Source of the DNA: CAYVUI01 sp964454745
Lineage (GTDB): Bacteria; Planctomycetota; Phycisphaerae; Sedimentisphaerales; Anaerohalosphaeraceae
Reading direction: 5' to 3'
DNA length: 56,732 bases
Assembly: GCA_964454745.1 (NCBI GenBank)
Contig: CAYVUI010000010.1
Coordinates: 1-56,732 of the forward strand
Made by a program: the position numbers and the translations under genes. Below are positions 35,536-44,095 of the stretch, piece by piece (the stretch's first letter is position 1; each line of letters starts with the position of its first letter). The notes beneath the pieces are model-generated. The model was not told where the DNA came from and ran no database searches. It saw only the letters and a list, made by a program, of their open reading frames with translations.

Positions 35536-37694
35536 CTTGCCCCCTCTCTTTTATCATGCCGCAAACGGATGATCCGTCCCGACAATTCATGCGTAAGCTC
35601 TATCTCAAAACCGTCTGCTTTCCTATCCAGTTTCGGGCGATATTTTTTATCCACAGGGTACACACACTCTACCGATTCGACCTTTTCCATGAATCGGATC
35701 GGAATAAAAGAGCGACCATTTTTCGCGTTTCGCCTCCAAACGGCGATACGACTTTCTTTTTCGCTCTTCATTCCCAGCGCCAGCCACAATCGGTCATCAT
35801 ACACGCTCGCCAGGCCAAGGGGATAAAAAGGTTCGGATTCGGAAATAAGCTTCCGGCTGTGCTTATAATAATCGATCGCCTCTTTGACCAATCCAAGACA
35901 ACGCTTGTTCAGGGATGCGAGTTTTCCGCTCAAATGAATTCGACATAACAATGCGTTGACCATGTTGTAAATCGTCGCCTCTTCATCGTCCGGCTCCGTC
36001 GGGTAAGCCCACACCGCCAGTTGCTCGGGCAGGACCGTAGCACTGCAGCCCATTGACAACGCGGAATACTGGCTGTAGAGGTCCAGGTCGCTGCTGCTTT
36101 GCAGCTGAGCGTGAGAAAGAACGCCGTAATCAGTACGAAGCCCGCCCGCGGCACAATTCTCCCAGATCAGCTGGGGGTGTCTTTCATGAATCCCGTCGAT
36201 CCATTTGTAAAGGTTCCGCGTATGCTGCAAAAGCCCGTCGCCAAAACTGTCCGCGTTAGTCTCGGTCCCGTGATGAAGATCAATATTATAATCATTCTTG
36301 ATATATCCTGCCCCGTACTTATTGACCATGCGGTCGATCACCCTGTCCAAATGAGCGACCACCTCGGGATTGGAAAAATTCAGAAAATATCGTCCGTTGT
36401 AAATGATTCGCTTGCCGTGCCGGGTGTAAAACCACGAATCCGGCTTATGCGCAATACTGTTGTTTACACCGACGACTTCCGCCTCGATCCACAAACCCGG
36501 AACCATTCCATGACCGCAGATCAGGTCCATCATCGCAAAAAATTCTCCATCAGGAAAACGCTGTTCATTCACCTCCCAGTGTCCCACGCCGGGCCACCAG
36601 TGTTCCCCGGGCCGGGCATACCAGGCAGAATCGATGCAGTAATACTCGCACCCAACCTCGGCCGCAGCCTCGATAAGAGGTTTTTCCTTCTCAAAGCTGG
36701 GATCCCCCCACAAGCAATTCATGTAATCATTAAAAATAACAGGCAGTTTATCATCCGCTGCATGTGCCTTTCGGCAGGCTTTACGCCGATAGCGAGTCAA
36801 CTCACAGACCGCCTCCTCAAACCCTCCATCGACAATACCAATCGCCACAGGAACCGAACAGAAGCTCTCACCCTTGGCCAATTCTTTATACCAGTGCCCA
36901 TGTTCTTCATCCGGTCCGCCTGCTGTCAGGTACAAGCTGTGATCGATGCCCTTGAATTCAAGCATCCCCGCTTCCCACAGCCAGCTTGAACTGTTCTCGA
37001 TTTGCCAGAAAAGCATCCGGCCGATCTCGGTGTCCTCGATCATGGCCATAGGGCTCTTTTCCGCGGACGCCCGACTGCCAAGACACCGCGCACGGTAATG
37101 ACTGCAATTGGAAGAGGTTAAACCAATCTCCCGGCACGACAACCGTTGCCACTGCCCCTCACCGGACCAGCTGCTGTAGGGAATATGGAAATACAGTTTC
37201 TCGTCCCATGCCTGCTTGCCTAGAGCCCCAACATGATACAGAGCCAAAGATGACAAATGTTCCAGTCCGACCGGCTCCTCGCCCAGGTTTTGCACCTCTA
37301 CCCATCGCCGAACGACCGGGATATTATCAGAACAGAAGAAGTAACGTGAAAGCACCTGCAGGTTGATATCTTCACGAAGGTATCGAATTGTAAAAAGTCG
37401 TCCATCGCCCTGCTGAGATTCTTCCAGGCCCATAAACTTCAGTTTCTCACCGCAGCCACCCAGATTTCGACTCCGGGCAGCAAAGTTACGGCCTTCTCCC
37501 GCGATCAGAAGCTCCGTTTCACGGCAGTAGCCCAGGTAAGATTCGTCCGGGACATAACTCTCTCCAGAAAGTGAAAAACTCCCCACCGCCAGAGATTCAC
37601 CTACTTGATAAAAACGAAAACAAACGCCCGCAGCTTCGATGTGGACCGCATCCTGTTCAAAATCAACCTTCTTTTCTTTGCTCTGTATTTCCAA
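35532..37694 (-). CDS. GH36-family alpha-galactosidase-like enzyme
   Basis: The product has 720 residues. TTG 37694 is chosen because AGGGTTGAGA places a ribosome site 6 bases before it; TTG 37700 would have no spacer. The N-terminal beta-sandwich leads to a TIM barrel with the GH36 pattern: YYCIDSAWY, the nucleophile in YIKNDYN (D468), and the acid/base in QSSSDLDLYSQY (D536), preceded by WENCAAGG. It should cleave alpha-galactosides; there is no signal peptide, so the substrate must be imported. It lies 10 bp after a sulfatase and overlaps a UROD-family gene, which suggests desulfation and deglycosylation of the same oligosaccharide. Confidence 0.92.
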   Translation of the reverse strand: MEIQSKEKKVDFEQDAVHIEAAGVCFRFYQVGESLAVGSFSLSGESYVPDESYLGYCRETELLIAGEGRNFAARSRNLGGCGEKLKFMGLEESQQGDGRLFTIRYLREDINLQVLSRYFFCSDNIPVVRRWVEVQNLGEEPVGLEHLSSLALYHVGALGKQAWDEKLYFHIPYSSWSGEGQWQRLSCREIGLTSSNCSHYRARCLGSRASAEKSPMAMIEDTEIGRMLFWQIENSSSWLWEAGMLEFKGIDHSLYLTAGGPDEEHGHWYKELAKGESFCSVPVAIGIVDGGFEEAVCELTRYRRKACRKAHAADDKLPVIFNDYMNCLWGDPSFEKEKPLIEAAAEVGCEYYCIDSAWYARPGEHWWPGVGHWEVNEQRFPDGEFFAMMDLICGHGMVPGLWIEAEVVGVNNSIAHKPDSWFYTRHGKRIIYNGRYFLNFSNPEVVAHLDRVIDRMVNKYGAGYIKNDYNIDLHHGTETNADSFGDGLLQHTRNLYKWIDGIHERHPQLIWENCAAGGLRTDYGVLSHAQLQSSSDLDLYSQYSALSMGCSATVLPEQLAVWAYPTEPDDEEATIYNMVNALLCRIHLSGKLASLNKRCLGLVKEAIDYYKHSRKLISESEPFYPLGLASVYDDRLWLALGMKSEKESRIAVWRRNAKNGRSFIPIRFMEKVESVECVYPVDKKYRPKLDRKADGFEIELTHELSGRIIRLRHDKREGAR

Positions 37695-37704
37695 TCTCAA
37701 CCCT

Positions 37705-39189
37705 TCATTTTTTCTCTTGAATACTATTTAAAAAAACACTGTACAATGGATCGGCCTTGGATTCCATCCAGTCGCACAGCTTTTCGACAAACTGCCCCGA
37801 AATGTCTTTATGCTGCTCACTCAAAATAAGATTATTCGTCTCATAGGGATCCGCTTGTAGATCATAAAGTTCTCCCAGGTCTCCCTGGTTCCAGATGTAT
37901 TTACACGTATTATTGGTGACCATTCGCCAGTCAACCGTTTGATGAAAAGGCCCCAGGCACCGCTGCTCGGAAAACAGGTACTCATGAGCCGATTCATCGG
38001 CCTGATTTTGAAGAATTCCGCCCAGGTCAATTCCCTCATATTCCTCAGGCGCATTCAAACCCGCAAGTCCCAGAATCGTTGGCGCGATATCCAGTAAAGA
38101 AACCCCGGCCCCACTGCGTATACCACCGGCAATCCCCTTGCCGCTTACAATCAAAGGAACACGGACGGATTCCTCGTACGGGCACATCTTATGCCAGAGT
38201 CCATGTTGGCCCAGCATCTCACCATGGTCTGCACAATAAATAACTATAGTATTATCACGAATACCTTCATTCTCCAGATAGGCTAAAAGTTTTCCCACCT
38301 GATCGTCTATGAGGGTTACAAATCCTCTATAGACAGCGACACTTTTCTTCCATTGTTCCCAATTATCTCCGTGGTCCAGCCAGAGTTTTCGATAATAACT
38401 ATTTCTATTGCTTATCGGTTCCAACTCATTCGGCCTGAAATTAGGAGGTTCTGGAATCTTTTCAGGATCATACATGCTGTAATAAGGCTCGGGAATTTTA
38501 AAAGGAGGGTGTGGCCCCTCAAATCCGCAAACCATAAAGAAAGGTTGATCATCAGGTCTGTTTTTTAAAATATCCAATGCGTGATCTTTTATGAAAGCAT
38601 CCGTAGAGTGTTCGGCGGGAACTGCACTGACTTTCGTTACAGGTATAGACATGAAGGGCTCGCGTTTTGATCGCACATCCATATCATTAAATGCGACCCC
38701 ATCCGGAAAACCTTTTTCCTGACAATAACGCGAATATGCCTGTTTATTTTCTTTATTGTATTCCCATGTTTCATCAAACCAATCATTAATCACATCCGGG
38801 CCAAGATGCCACTTTCCTGCATAGCCGGTAAAATACCCGGCTTTTCGGAGTTGTTCTGTTAGAATTGCCGGTTCTCTCAAAGATGTTCCGTTTCTTGTCA
38901 TATCGGTTTCACCAATAGGATCGAATATTCCATGTGGGTCTTTACCCATAAATCCCCTGGCCTGGTGCGGATACAAACTGGTAAAGATTGAACTGCGAGC
39001 AGGCGTACACAACGGGCAGGGACTGAGGGCATTTTCAAACGCCACGCCATCTTGCGCCAGCCTGTCGAGGTTAGGTGTTTTCAACTCCATACGACCCCAA
39101 AACCCAAGAGAATCCGCACGATGCTGGTCGGCGATAAATAAAAGTATATTCGGTTTGTTCGCACCATCCTTGTTCGTAAGTTTTGCCAT
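37705..39189 (-). CDS. type I sulfatase (formylglycine-dependent)
   Basis: The product has 494 residues. It contains NILLFIADQHRADS, signature CTPARSSIFTS (C61), YCADHGEMLGQHGLWHKMCPYEESVRVPLI, and the C-terminal WNQGDLGELYDLQADPYE block. No signal peptide. AAAGGTG precedes the ATG by eight bases. It lies 18 bp after a UROD-family gene and 10 bp before the GH36 gene. It may remove sulfate so that the alpha-galactosidase can act; that is inference. Confidence 0.93.
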   Translation of the reverse strand: MAKLTNKDGANKPNILLFIADQHRADSLGFWGRMELKTPNLDRLAQDGVAFENALSPCPLCTPARSSIFTSLYPHQARGFMGKDPHGIFDPIGETDMTRNGTSLREPAILTEQLRKAGYFTGYAGKWHLGPDVINDWFDETWEYNKENKQAYSRYCQEKGFPDGVAFNDMDVRSKREPFMSIPVTKVSAVPAEHSTDAFIKDHALDILKNRPDDQPFFMVCGFEGPHPPFKIPEPYYSMYDPEKIPEPPNFRPNELEPISNRNSYYRKLWLDHGDNWEQWKKSVAVYRGFVTLIDDQVGKLLAYLENEGIRDNTIVIYCADHGEMLGQHGLWHKMCPYEESVRVPLIVSGKGIAGGIRSGAGVSLLDIAPTILGLAGLNAPEEYEGIDLGGILQNQADESAHEYLFSEQRCLGPFHQTVDWRMVTNNTCKYIWNQGDLGELYDLQADPYETNNLILSEQHKDISGQFVEKLCDWMESKADPLYSVFLNSIQEKK

Positions 39190-39207
39190 AGAATATACAC
39201 CTTTGAA

Positions 39208-40281
39208 TCAATGAGTAACCAGGCTTCGGCCTGTCTCATAGAGCGCCAATATATTTTTCGTGGGAACATCGGTCTGCAATACATGGCTGGGCGAAAGGAT
39301 ATATCCCCCCCCTTTGCCAAGGATGCCCGCCATTTTTTCAGCAGTGTCGCGGACCTCTTGCGGGCGGCCATGGGGAAGCAGGTGCTGGGTATCGAGCCCC
39401 CCATGAAAACAGATTCGTTGTCCAAAACGCTCTTTGAGAACACACGGGTCCATTCCTTTTGCGGTGACCTGGATCGGATCAAGGATATCCACCCCAGCCT
39501 CAATCAGATCATCAATTACATCCACGATCGCACCGCACGAATGAAACATTACCTTCACACCATGCGAATGTGCCATATCAATCAGCCGGGCCAATCGAGG
39601 CAAAACAAACGTAAGAAACATATCTCGACTCATAATCATCCGATCCTGCATGCCCACGTCATCGGCGATACGAAAAATGTCGATCTTTCCCTTTGCCGCT
39701 GTAAACATCGCGTCGAAATAGCCCGTGTAAAAAAACGTGAACTTATCCATCACAAACTCACCCGATTCCTGATCTATTCCCAGGTCCATCATCAGGTTGT
39801 CCAGTCCGCGCAAAAAGCTCGGATGCTGCCATACGCTCGCGCCCGACGCCATAACGGCAAATCCGTCCCATTCGTCCAGCCTTTGCTCGAAATCGGAAAA
39901 ATCAAACCAATCCACCTCGGGCCATTGATGATTACGCATTTGATCGAGGCTCTTGCCCGCCAGGACAAACTCGCAAAACATCTCTTCCGGGCCCGTAGCC
40001 GTCTGTTCCGTTTTCGTCCGCCAGCCCCAGTAATTCTCCTTGATCCCCCCATCCAGCGGTCGTACTTTGGGGATTGGTCCGCGATATTCCGGTTCCACCA
40101 CGTCTCGAAGATCGACAATATCCGAACCAAGGTGTAAAAGCAGCGATTTATGATCAGAACAATTCAATTCAGCCTTTAGCCTTTCGAGGGTTGCCGGATT
40201 AGCGGAAAAGTCTAAAGCGACTCGATCGGTTTCATTTCTTTCGATCGCGGATAATACCCGATCCCGGGATTTCATAGTCAT
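39208..40281 (-). CDS. UROD/MtaA-superfamily protein, HSCG motif
   Basis: The product has 357 residues. MKSRDRVLSAIERNETDRVALDF is the family opening. DIFRIADDVGMQDRMIMSRDMFLTFVLPRL is the core, MFHSCGAIVDVIDDLIEAGVDILDPIQ holds H247 and C249, and FHGGLDTQHLLPHG follows. The third Cys of MtaA-type sites is not obvious (GGYILSPSH instead). It is closely similar in layout to the 44096 paralog (HSCG at the same place, DILDPIQ/DVLDPVQ, ILSPSH/FIGPTH), so these two look like a duplicated pair. AGGGTCC is upstream. Function unknown; a haem role is unlikely. Confidence 0.86.
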   Translation of the reverse strand: MTMKSRDRVLSAIERNETDRVALDFSANPATLERLKAELNCSDHKSLLLHLGSDIVDLRDVVEPEYRGPIPKVRPLDGGIKENYWGWRTKTEQTATGPEEMFCEFVLAGKSLDQMRNHQWPEVDWFDFSDFEQRLDEWDGFAVMASGASVWQHPSFLRGLDNLMMDLGIDQESGEFVMDKFTFFYTGYFDAMFTAAKGKIDIFRIADDVGMQDRMIMSRDMFLTFVLPRLARLIDMAHSHGVKVMFHSCGAIVDVIDDLIEAGVDILDPIQVTAKGMDPCVLKERFGQRICFHGGLDTQHLLPHGRPQEVRDTAEKMAGILGKGGGYILSPSHVLQTDVPTKNILALYETGRSLVTH

Positions 40282-40339
40282 TTGATTGGACCCTGATTAA
40301 AACTGAAATTTTTTGATACATACGTACGGTAATATAATT

Positions 40340-41506
40340 TCACTCTTCATGTGCGTCTTGCCAGGTTTCCCAAATCTGCTTCCCTTCCTCTACCGATGAG
40401 ACTTGACAATAGAATACAAGGCCGGACTTATTTTTATATTTCGGGACAAATTGATATGCCCAATTTTTAAAGGACCCCTCTTTTTCACTTACATATCGCA
40501 AGGCATCCCCATAAAAAGATTCAATAGCAAGATTGCCATAAAGATGGTCATAATGTTGTTGATAATACTCAAAACCAAACTGGCTGCTTATTACTTTTAC
40601 CTCAGGCATTTCCGCCAGGGTGGGATAAAGATGCTCAAATCTTGAATGGGGTAACGAACAAAAATGTACATGACCATGACCACTCCAGGATTCATTGATA
40701 AACTGATATGGCGGCCGGCAAAATTGCCGGATCAGTTCGGGGGATAGATTGCATATGGAATCATCTCCAAGACGAAGTCCTAAACTTTGAACGCCGAAAT
40801 TGGTAAGATTCCTGACGCTTTGAAAGTCGGGATTAAGAATCGTCCTGAGCTTTTTTTCCGCTTCCAGCTGCAACCGGGCACAAAGCATAATTAATTTTTC
40901 ACACAATTCCGGGAAGTCCAGCAGGTCTATTAATATGTTCGAACCCCGCAGCAGCATCGCGATGGAAAATGGGCCAATCGGCAAAGGCCCAACGATATCC
41001 ACCCATTCAGGCAACCGTTGTCGATATTCTCGACACATGGCCTCAACCCGCGGATAAATTCCCGTTTCCATTTCAGGACGAGAAAGCCCTTCCACTTCCT
41101 GTATGGATTGAAAAACCGGCTTAGGCGTCGATCCCAGGTCTTGCAGGGTAGCAATCAGTTCTTCAGGAATAAATTCCTGTGCCCCGAACATGGTCGGGAC
41201 CAATACATCGCCCAATTGGTTCATCGCGACTGTCGGCAAAACATCCGAACCAACCTCAAGAGTATCGGCCAGGTAGTTTGTATGTATTTTATAGAAAACA
41301 TCCGGCTCTAATCGGTCGCGATATGAAATCCCGGAAACATGTTTGGGATTTGCCACATGTATCCCTAAGGGGATATACCCCTGTTCCTCCCAGGAAAACG
41401 CCCTTTGATGGAGTATTTTAATTTGCTCAAAACGCTCGGGCTGATATAACTTATCCCAGTTCCAGCTGGATTGTTTTTTAGTCATTTTTTTAGAAACGGA
41501 TATCAC
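40340..41506 (-). CDS. divergent UROD-superfamily protein, HFC motif
   Basis: The product has 388 residues. The frame begins at GTG 41506 overlapping the symporter stop (GTGA), with ATG 41485 as an alternative. It is only distantly like the other five, but ends in the same way as the 22945 protein (LVFYCQVSSVEEGKQIWE versus LVVYQVQADSVEKGKQFLE). It has HVHFCSLPHSRF, giving H281-F-C283 at the H-x-C position, and C-terminal C near FYCQ. LSPELIRQFCRPPYQF fits the barrel helix. The reaction is unknown. Position between the transporter and the other UROD genes suggests action on an imported compound. Confidence 0.75.
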   Translation of the reverse strand: MISVSKKMTKKQSSWNWDKLYQPERFEQIKILHQRAFSWEEQGYIPLGIHVANPKHVSGISYRDRLEPDVFYKIHTNYLADTLEVGSDVLPTVAMNQLGDVLVPTMFGAQEFIPEELIATLQDLGSTPKPVFQSIQEVEGLSRPEMETGIYPRVEAMCREYRQRLPEWVDIVGPLPIGPFSIAMLLRGSNILIDLLDFPELCEKLIMLCARLQLEAEKKLRTILNPDFQSVRNLTNFGVQSLGLRLGDDSICNLSPELIRQFCRPPYQFINESWSGHGHVHFCSLPHSRFEHLYPTLAEMPEVKVISSQFGFEYYQQHYDHLYGNLAIESFYGDALRYVSEKEGSFKNWAYQFVPKYKNKSGLVFYCQVSSVEEGKQIWETWQDAHEE

Positions 41507-44019
41507 TCTTTCTTTTCCTTGATAAGTGAATAGATGGTCATTCCTTCCGGAGCGGATATCTTACCACCAGTTATAAAACTCGCGAGATACCCCATGATCA
41601 TACAGGTAAACAGCCCAACCACAAAATACAAGAAGAAACTGACTCGTGTCTGAGCCTGAACATAATAAACCGCCAACGCACTGGACAAAATGCCGACAAT
41701 ACTCCCGAACAAATTTGTTCTTTTCGTAAGCATACCCAGCAGAAATACGCCCGCAAGGCCGCCGCCGAACAGACCATTGTACTTACTGATAAGATCGACC
41801 AGTGATTTGATATCCGTTGATGCGAACAGAAGCGCCATGCTCGTCCCGAAAACACCAAACAAAACCGTCAGCCAACGCGCGAGGACAAGACAGTGGTGAT
41901 CGGACACGTTGGTTTTGAACCGGCGGTAAAAGTCCGTTACGATCGCCGTGGCCAAACTGTTCATGCTGCTGTCCATCGAAGACATCGACGCAGCGAAGAT
42001 GGCCGCGATCAAAAGACCGGATATGCCCGCTGGAAGCTGTTGCACCGCAAACCATGGCACAATGCCATCGGTCAACAGTTCCGGGTTGAGCTTTTCGGGA
42101 TTCGTTTTGTAAAACGCAAACAGCGCCGTACCGATCAAAAAGAAGACCACCGCTGAGGGAATACCAATCAGCGCACCGGTTACAATGGCACGTCGGGCAT
42201 TTTTCTCGTCTTTGGTTGTCAACCATCGCTGAACAATCGTCTGGTCCGTCATGGGTAAGAGAACATTCGCGAATGTCGCCAGTATCATCACCGTTATCGA
42301 CGTCGTAGTCAGATCCCAACTGGGGTTGATCATGTGAAATTTTGAATTGGAAACGCTGATCGAATAAAATTCTCCCACACCGCCCTCCAGGCTGAATACA
42401 ATGGTAATCAGCATCATCACCGCGCACGAATAAAAAATGATTACCTGGATTACATCAGTCCAGATTACCGCCTCAATCCCCCCGAGCACCGTGTAGATCG
42501 TACACAAAATGCCCATGAAAAGGATGCACATAAATACGTTCATCCCCGTCGACGCCGACAGCGCAATGGCCGGCAAAAAAAGCACCACACCCATGCGCCC
42601 TAATTGCAGAATGATAAACGACAAGCTCGCAAAGATACGAATCACAATATTGAAACGATACTCCAGATATTCATAGGCCGTCGTTACGTTCAGGCGACGG
42701 AAAAAAGGAAGCATCAGGTAGATCTGCACAAAAATACCCAGCGGCATCAACAAAGGCATCACCAGTCGATGCCAGTCAGAGGCGTACGCCTTAGCTGGTG
42801 TCGCGATATAAGTGATCGCACTAAGCCCCGTACCGATCAGGCTCAAACCCGCAGCCCAGAAGGGGATCCGCTGGCCCCCGAGGAAAAAATCATTCGTACT
42901 TTTTTCACGTTTTGAAAAATAAAACCCCATCAAGACCAAACCGACCAGGTAAACCACCAGGCAGCCGTAATCAAGAAAGCCAAAATGCGAATTCTTCAAC
43001 ACAACATTGGCTTGAATGATATCCACAGAACCTTCCGCACCCAAACCGATCAACCGCACATCTCCCAAATATTTTACCGCACCGAAGATCTCCACAGGCC
43101 CGGCATAATCCCCGATTGCTGCCCATGAGTCCGTGATCGCGTGATACGCAAGAACATCTTCTCCCCTGCTCATCGGATACAAAAATACATGAGACTGTCC
43201 AACCCCAACGGCCGCACGTTGACCGCTGACGGGCATCTCCATCACCGATGAAAAATGCAACTTCACCGGATCATACTTGAATACCTCTCCCCCAAAATCA
43301 CCGCTGCCGTATTCCGACAAATCCTCATATCCCCCGAAAAGATAGATTTTATCGCCAAACCCGTCATCCTGCACCCCCATGGCTGGGAATAATGCGCCGG
43401 GATAGCCGTTCCGGCCGGAAGCAATCCACTTTCCGTTCTCTCCTGCAAGATCAAGAACATACATCCCTGTGAATCGCTGCTGTCCCTTCGCGTCAAAGGC
43501 TCCCCCCGCGACATATATTTTTCCGCCAAATGCCGTCGCTGAACAATACGCCAGCCCTTTGGGAAGAGAGGGCAATGACCGAACCTCAATCTCTTGATTT
43601 ACCTCGTCAATCTGAATCAGCGAAACATCATCAAACACCTCACGCCCATTCGTTCCGCCAATGCAGATCACACCCATATCGGTACTCACACACGCGCCAA
43701 AGCCCCGGGATTGTTCAAGTGTGCCCTGCAAAACTGACCCATCAGCATACGCCCGTATCATATCTATGCACTTGCCCTCGTTCGCTTCAATGGGGTTTAT
43801 TCCCTCTTGAACCCCGCCCGCGAAGATCAGCAACTCACCGCTCATGCCGGCAAAGGCCCCCTCCAGATTAACCGTTCTCTCAGTCTCAAACACAGAGACA
43901 TATTCAATAATATTCTGGCTATACTGTCGAACCTCTTGTGCCAAGCCCACCTCCGAGGAACACGATACGAAAACAAACAGTAATACGTAAAAAACAAAAC
44001 CCTTAATCTTGTTTTTCAT
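41503..44019 (-). CDS. kelch-repeat/sodium:solute symporter fusion
   Basis: The product has 838 residues from ATG 44019 (AAAGGATATATTCGAA upstream); the longer frame to 44127 would start inside the previous gene. A signal peptide or lipobox-like segment (FVSCSSE) is followed by kelch repeats (residues about 45-330; for example GKIYVAGGAFD, DKIYLFGGYED) of the N-acetylneuraminate-mutarotase type. A sodium:solute symporter with 13 or so spans fills about 345-830 (GQRIPFWAAGLSLIGTGLSAITYIATPAKAY, AAIFAASMSSMDSSMNSLAT). The kelch domain would be outside, presenting or converting the sugar next to the pore. Such fusions are frequent in planctomycetes. It is the only transporter gene of the run. 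Confidence 0.92.
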   Translation of the reverse strand: MKNKIKGFVFYVLLFVFVSCSSEVGLAQEVRQYSQNIIEYVSVFETERTVNLEGAFAGMSGELLIFAGGVQEGINPIEANEGKCIDMIRAYADGSVLQGTLEQSRGFGACVSTDMGVICIGGTNGREVFDDVSLIQIDEVNQEIEVRSLPSLPKGLAYCSATAFGGKIYVAGGAFDAKGQQRFTGMYVLDLAGENGKWIASGRNGYPGALFPAMGVQDDGFGDKIYLFGGYEDLSEYGSGDFGGEVFKYDPVKLHFSSVMEMPVSGQRAAVGVGQSHVFLYPMSRGEDVLAYHAITDSWAAIGDYAGPVEIFGAVKYLGDVRLIGLGAEGSVDIIQANVVLKNSHFGFLDYGCLVVYLVGLVLMGFYFSKREKSTNDFFLGGQRIPFWAAGLSLIGTGLSAITYIATPAKAYASDWHRLVMPLLMPLGIFVQIYLMLPFFRRLNVTTAYEYLEYRFNIVIRIFASLSFIILQLGRMGVVLFLPAIALSASTGMNVFMCILFMGILCTIYTVLGGIEAVIWTDVIQVIIFYSCAVMMLITIVFSLEGGVGEFYSISVSNSKFHMINPSWDLTTTSITVMILATFANVLLPMTDQTIVQRWLTTKDEKNARRAIVTGALIGIPSAVVFFLIGTALFAFYKTNPEKLNPELLTDGIVPWFAVQQLPAGISGLLIAAIFAASMSSMDSSMNSLATAIVTDFYRRFKTNVSDHHCLVLARWLTVLFGVFGTSMALLFASTDIKSLVDLISKYNGLFGGGLAGVFLLGMLTKRTNLFGSIVGILSSALAVYYVQAQTRVSFFLYFVVGLFTCMIMGYLASFITGGKISAPEGMTIYSLIKEKKE

Positions 44020-44095
44020 TTCGAATATATCCTTTGTTGAATTATAGCCGGTAATTTGGGGTACACCATTTACGTAAAAGACCTCCAAAACTTTA

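Noticed and set aside
40318..40335. TACGTACGGTA sequence upstream of the 39208 gene as an internal operator
   Set aside because: Only the GTACGTA core is shared with the candidate operator, and the same core also occurs inside the regulator gene near 53806, so it is not specific.
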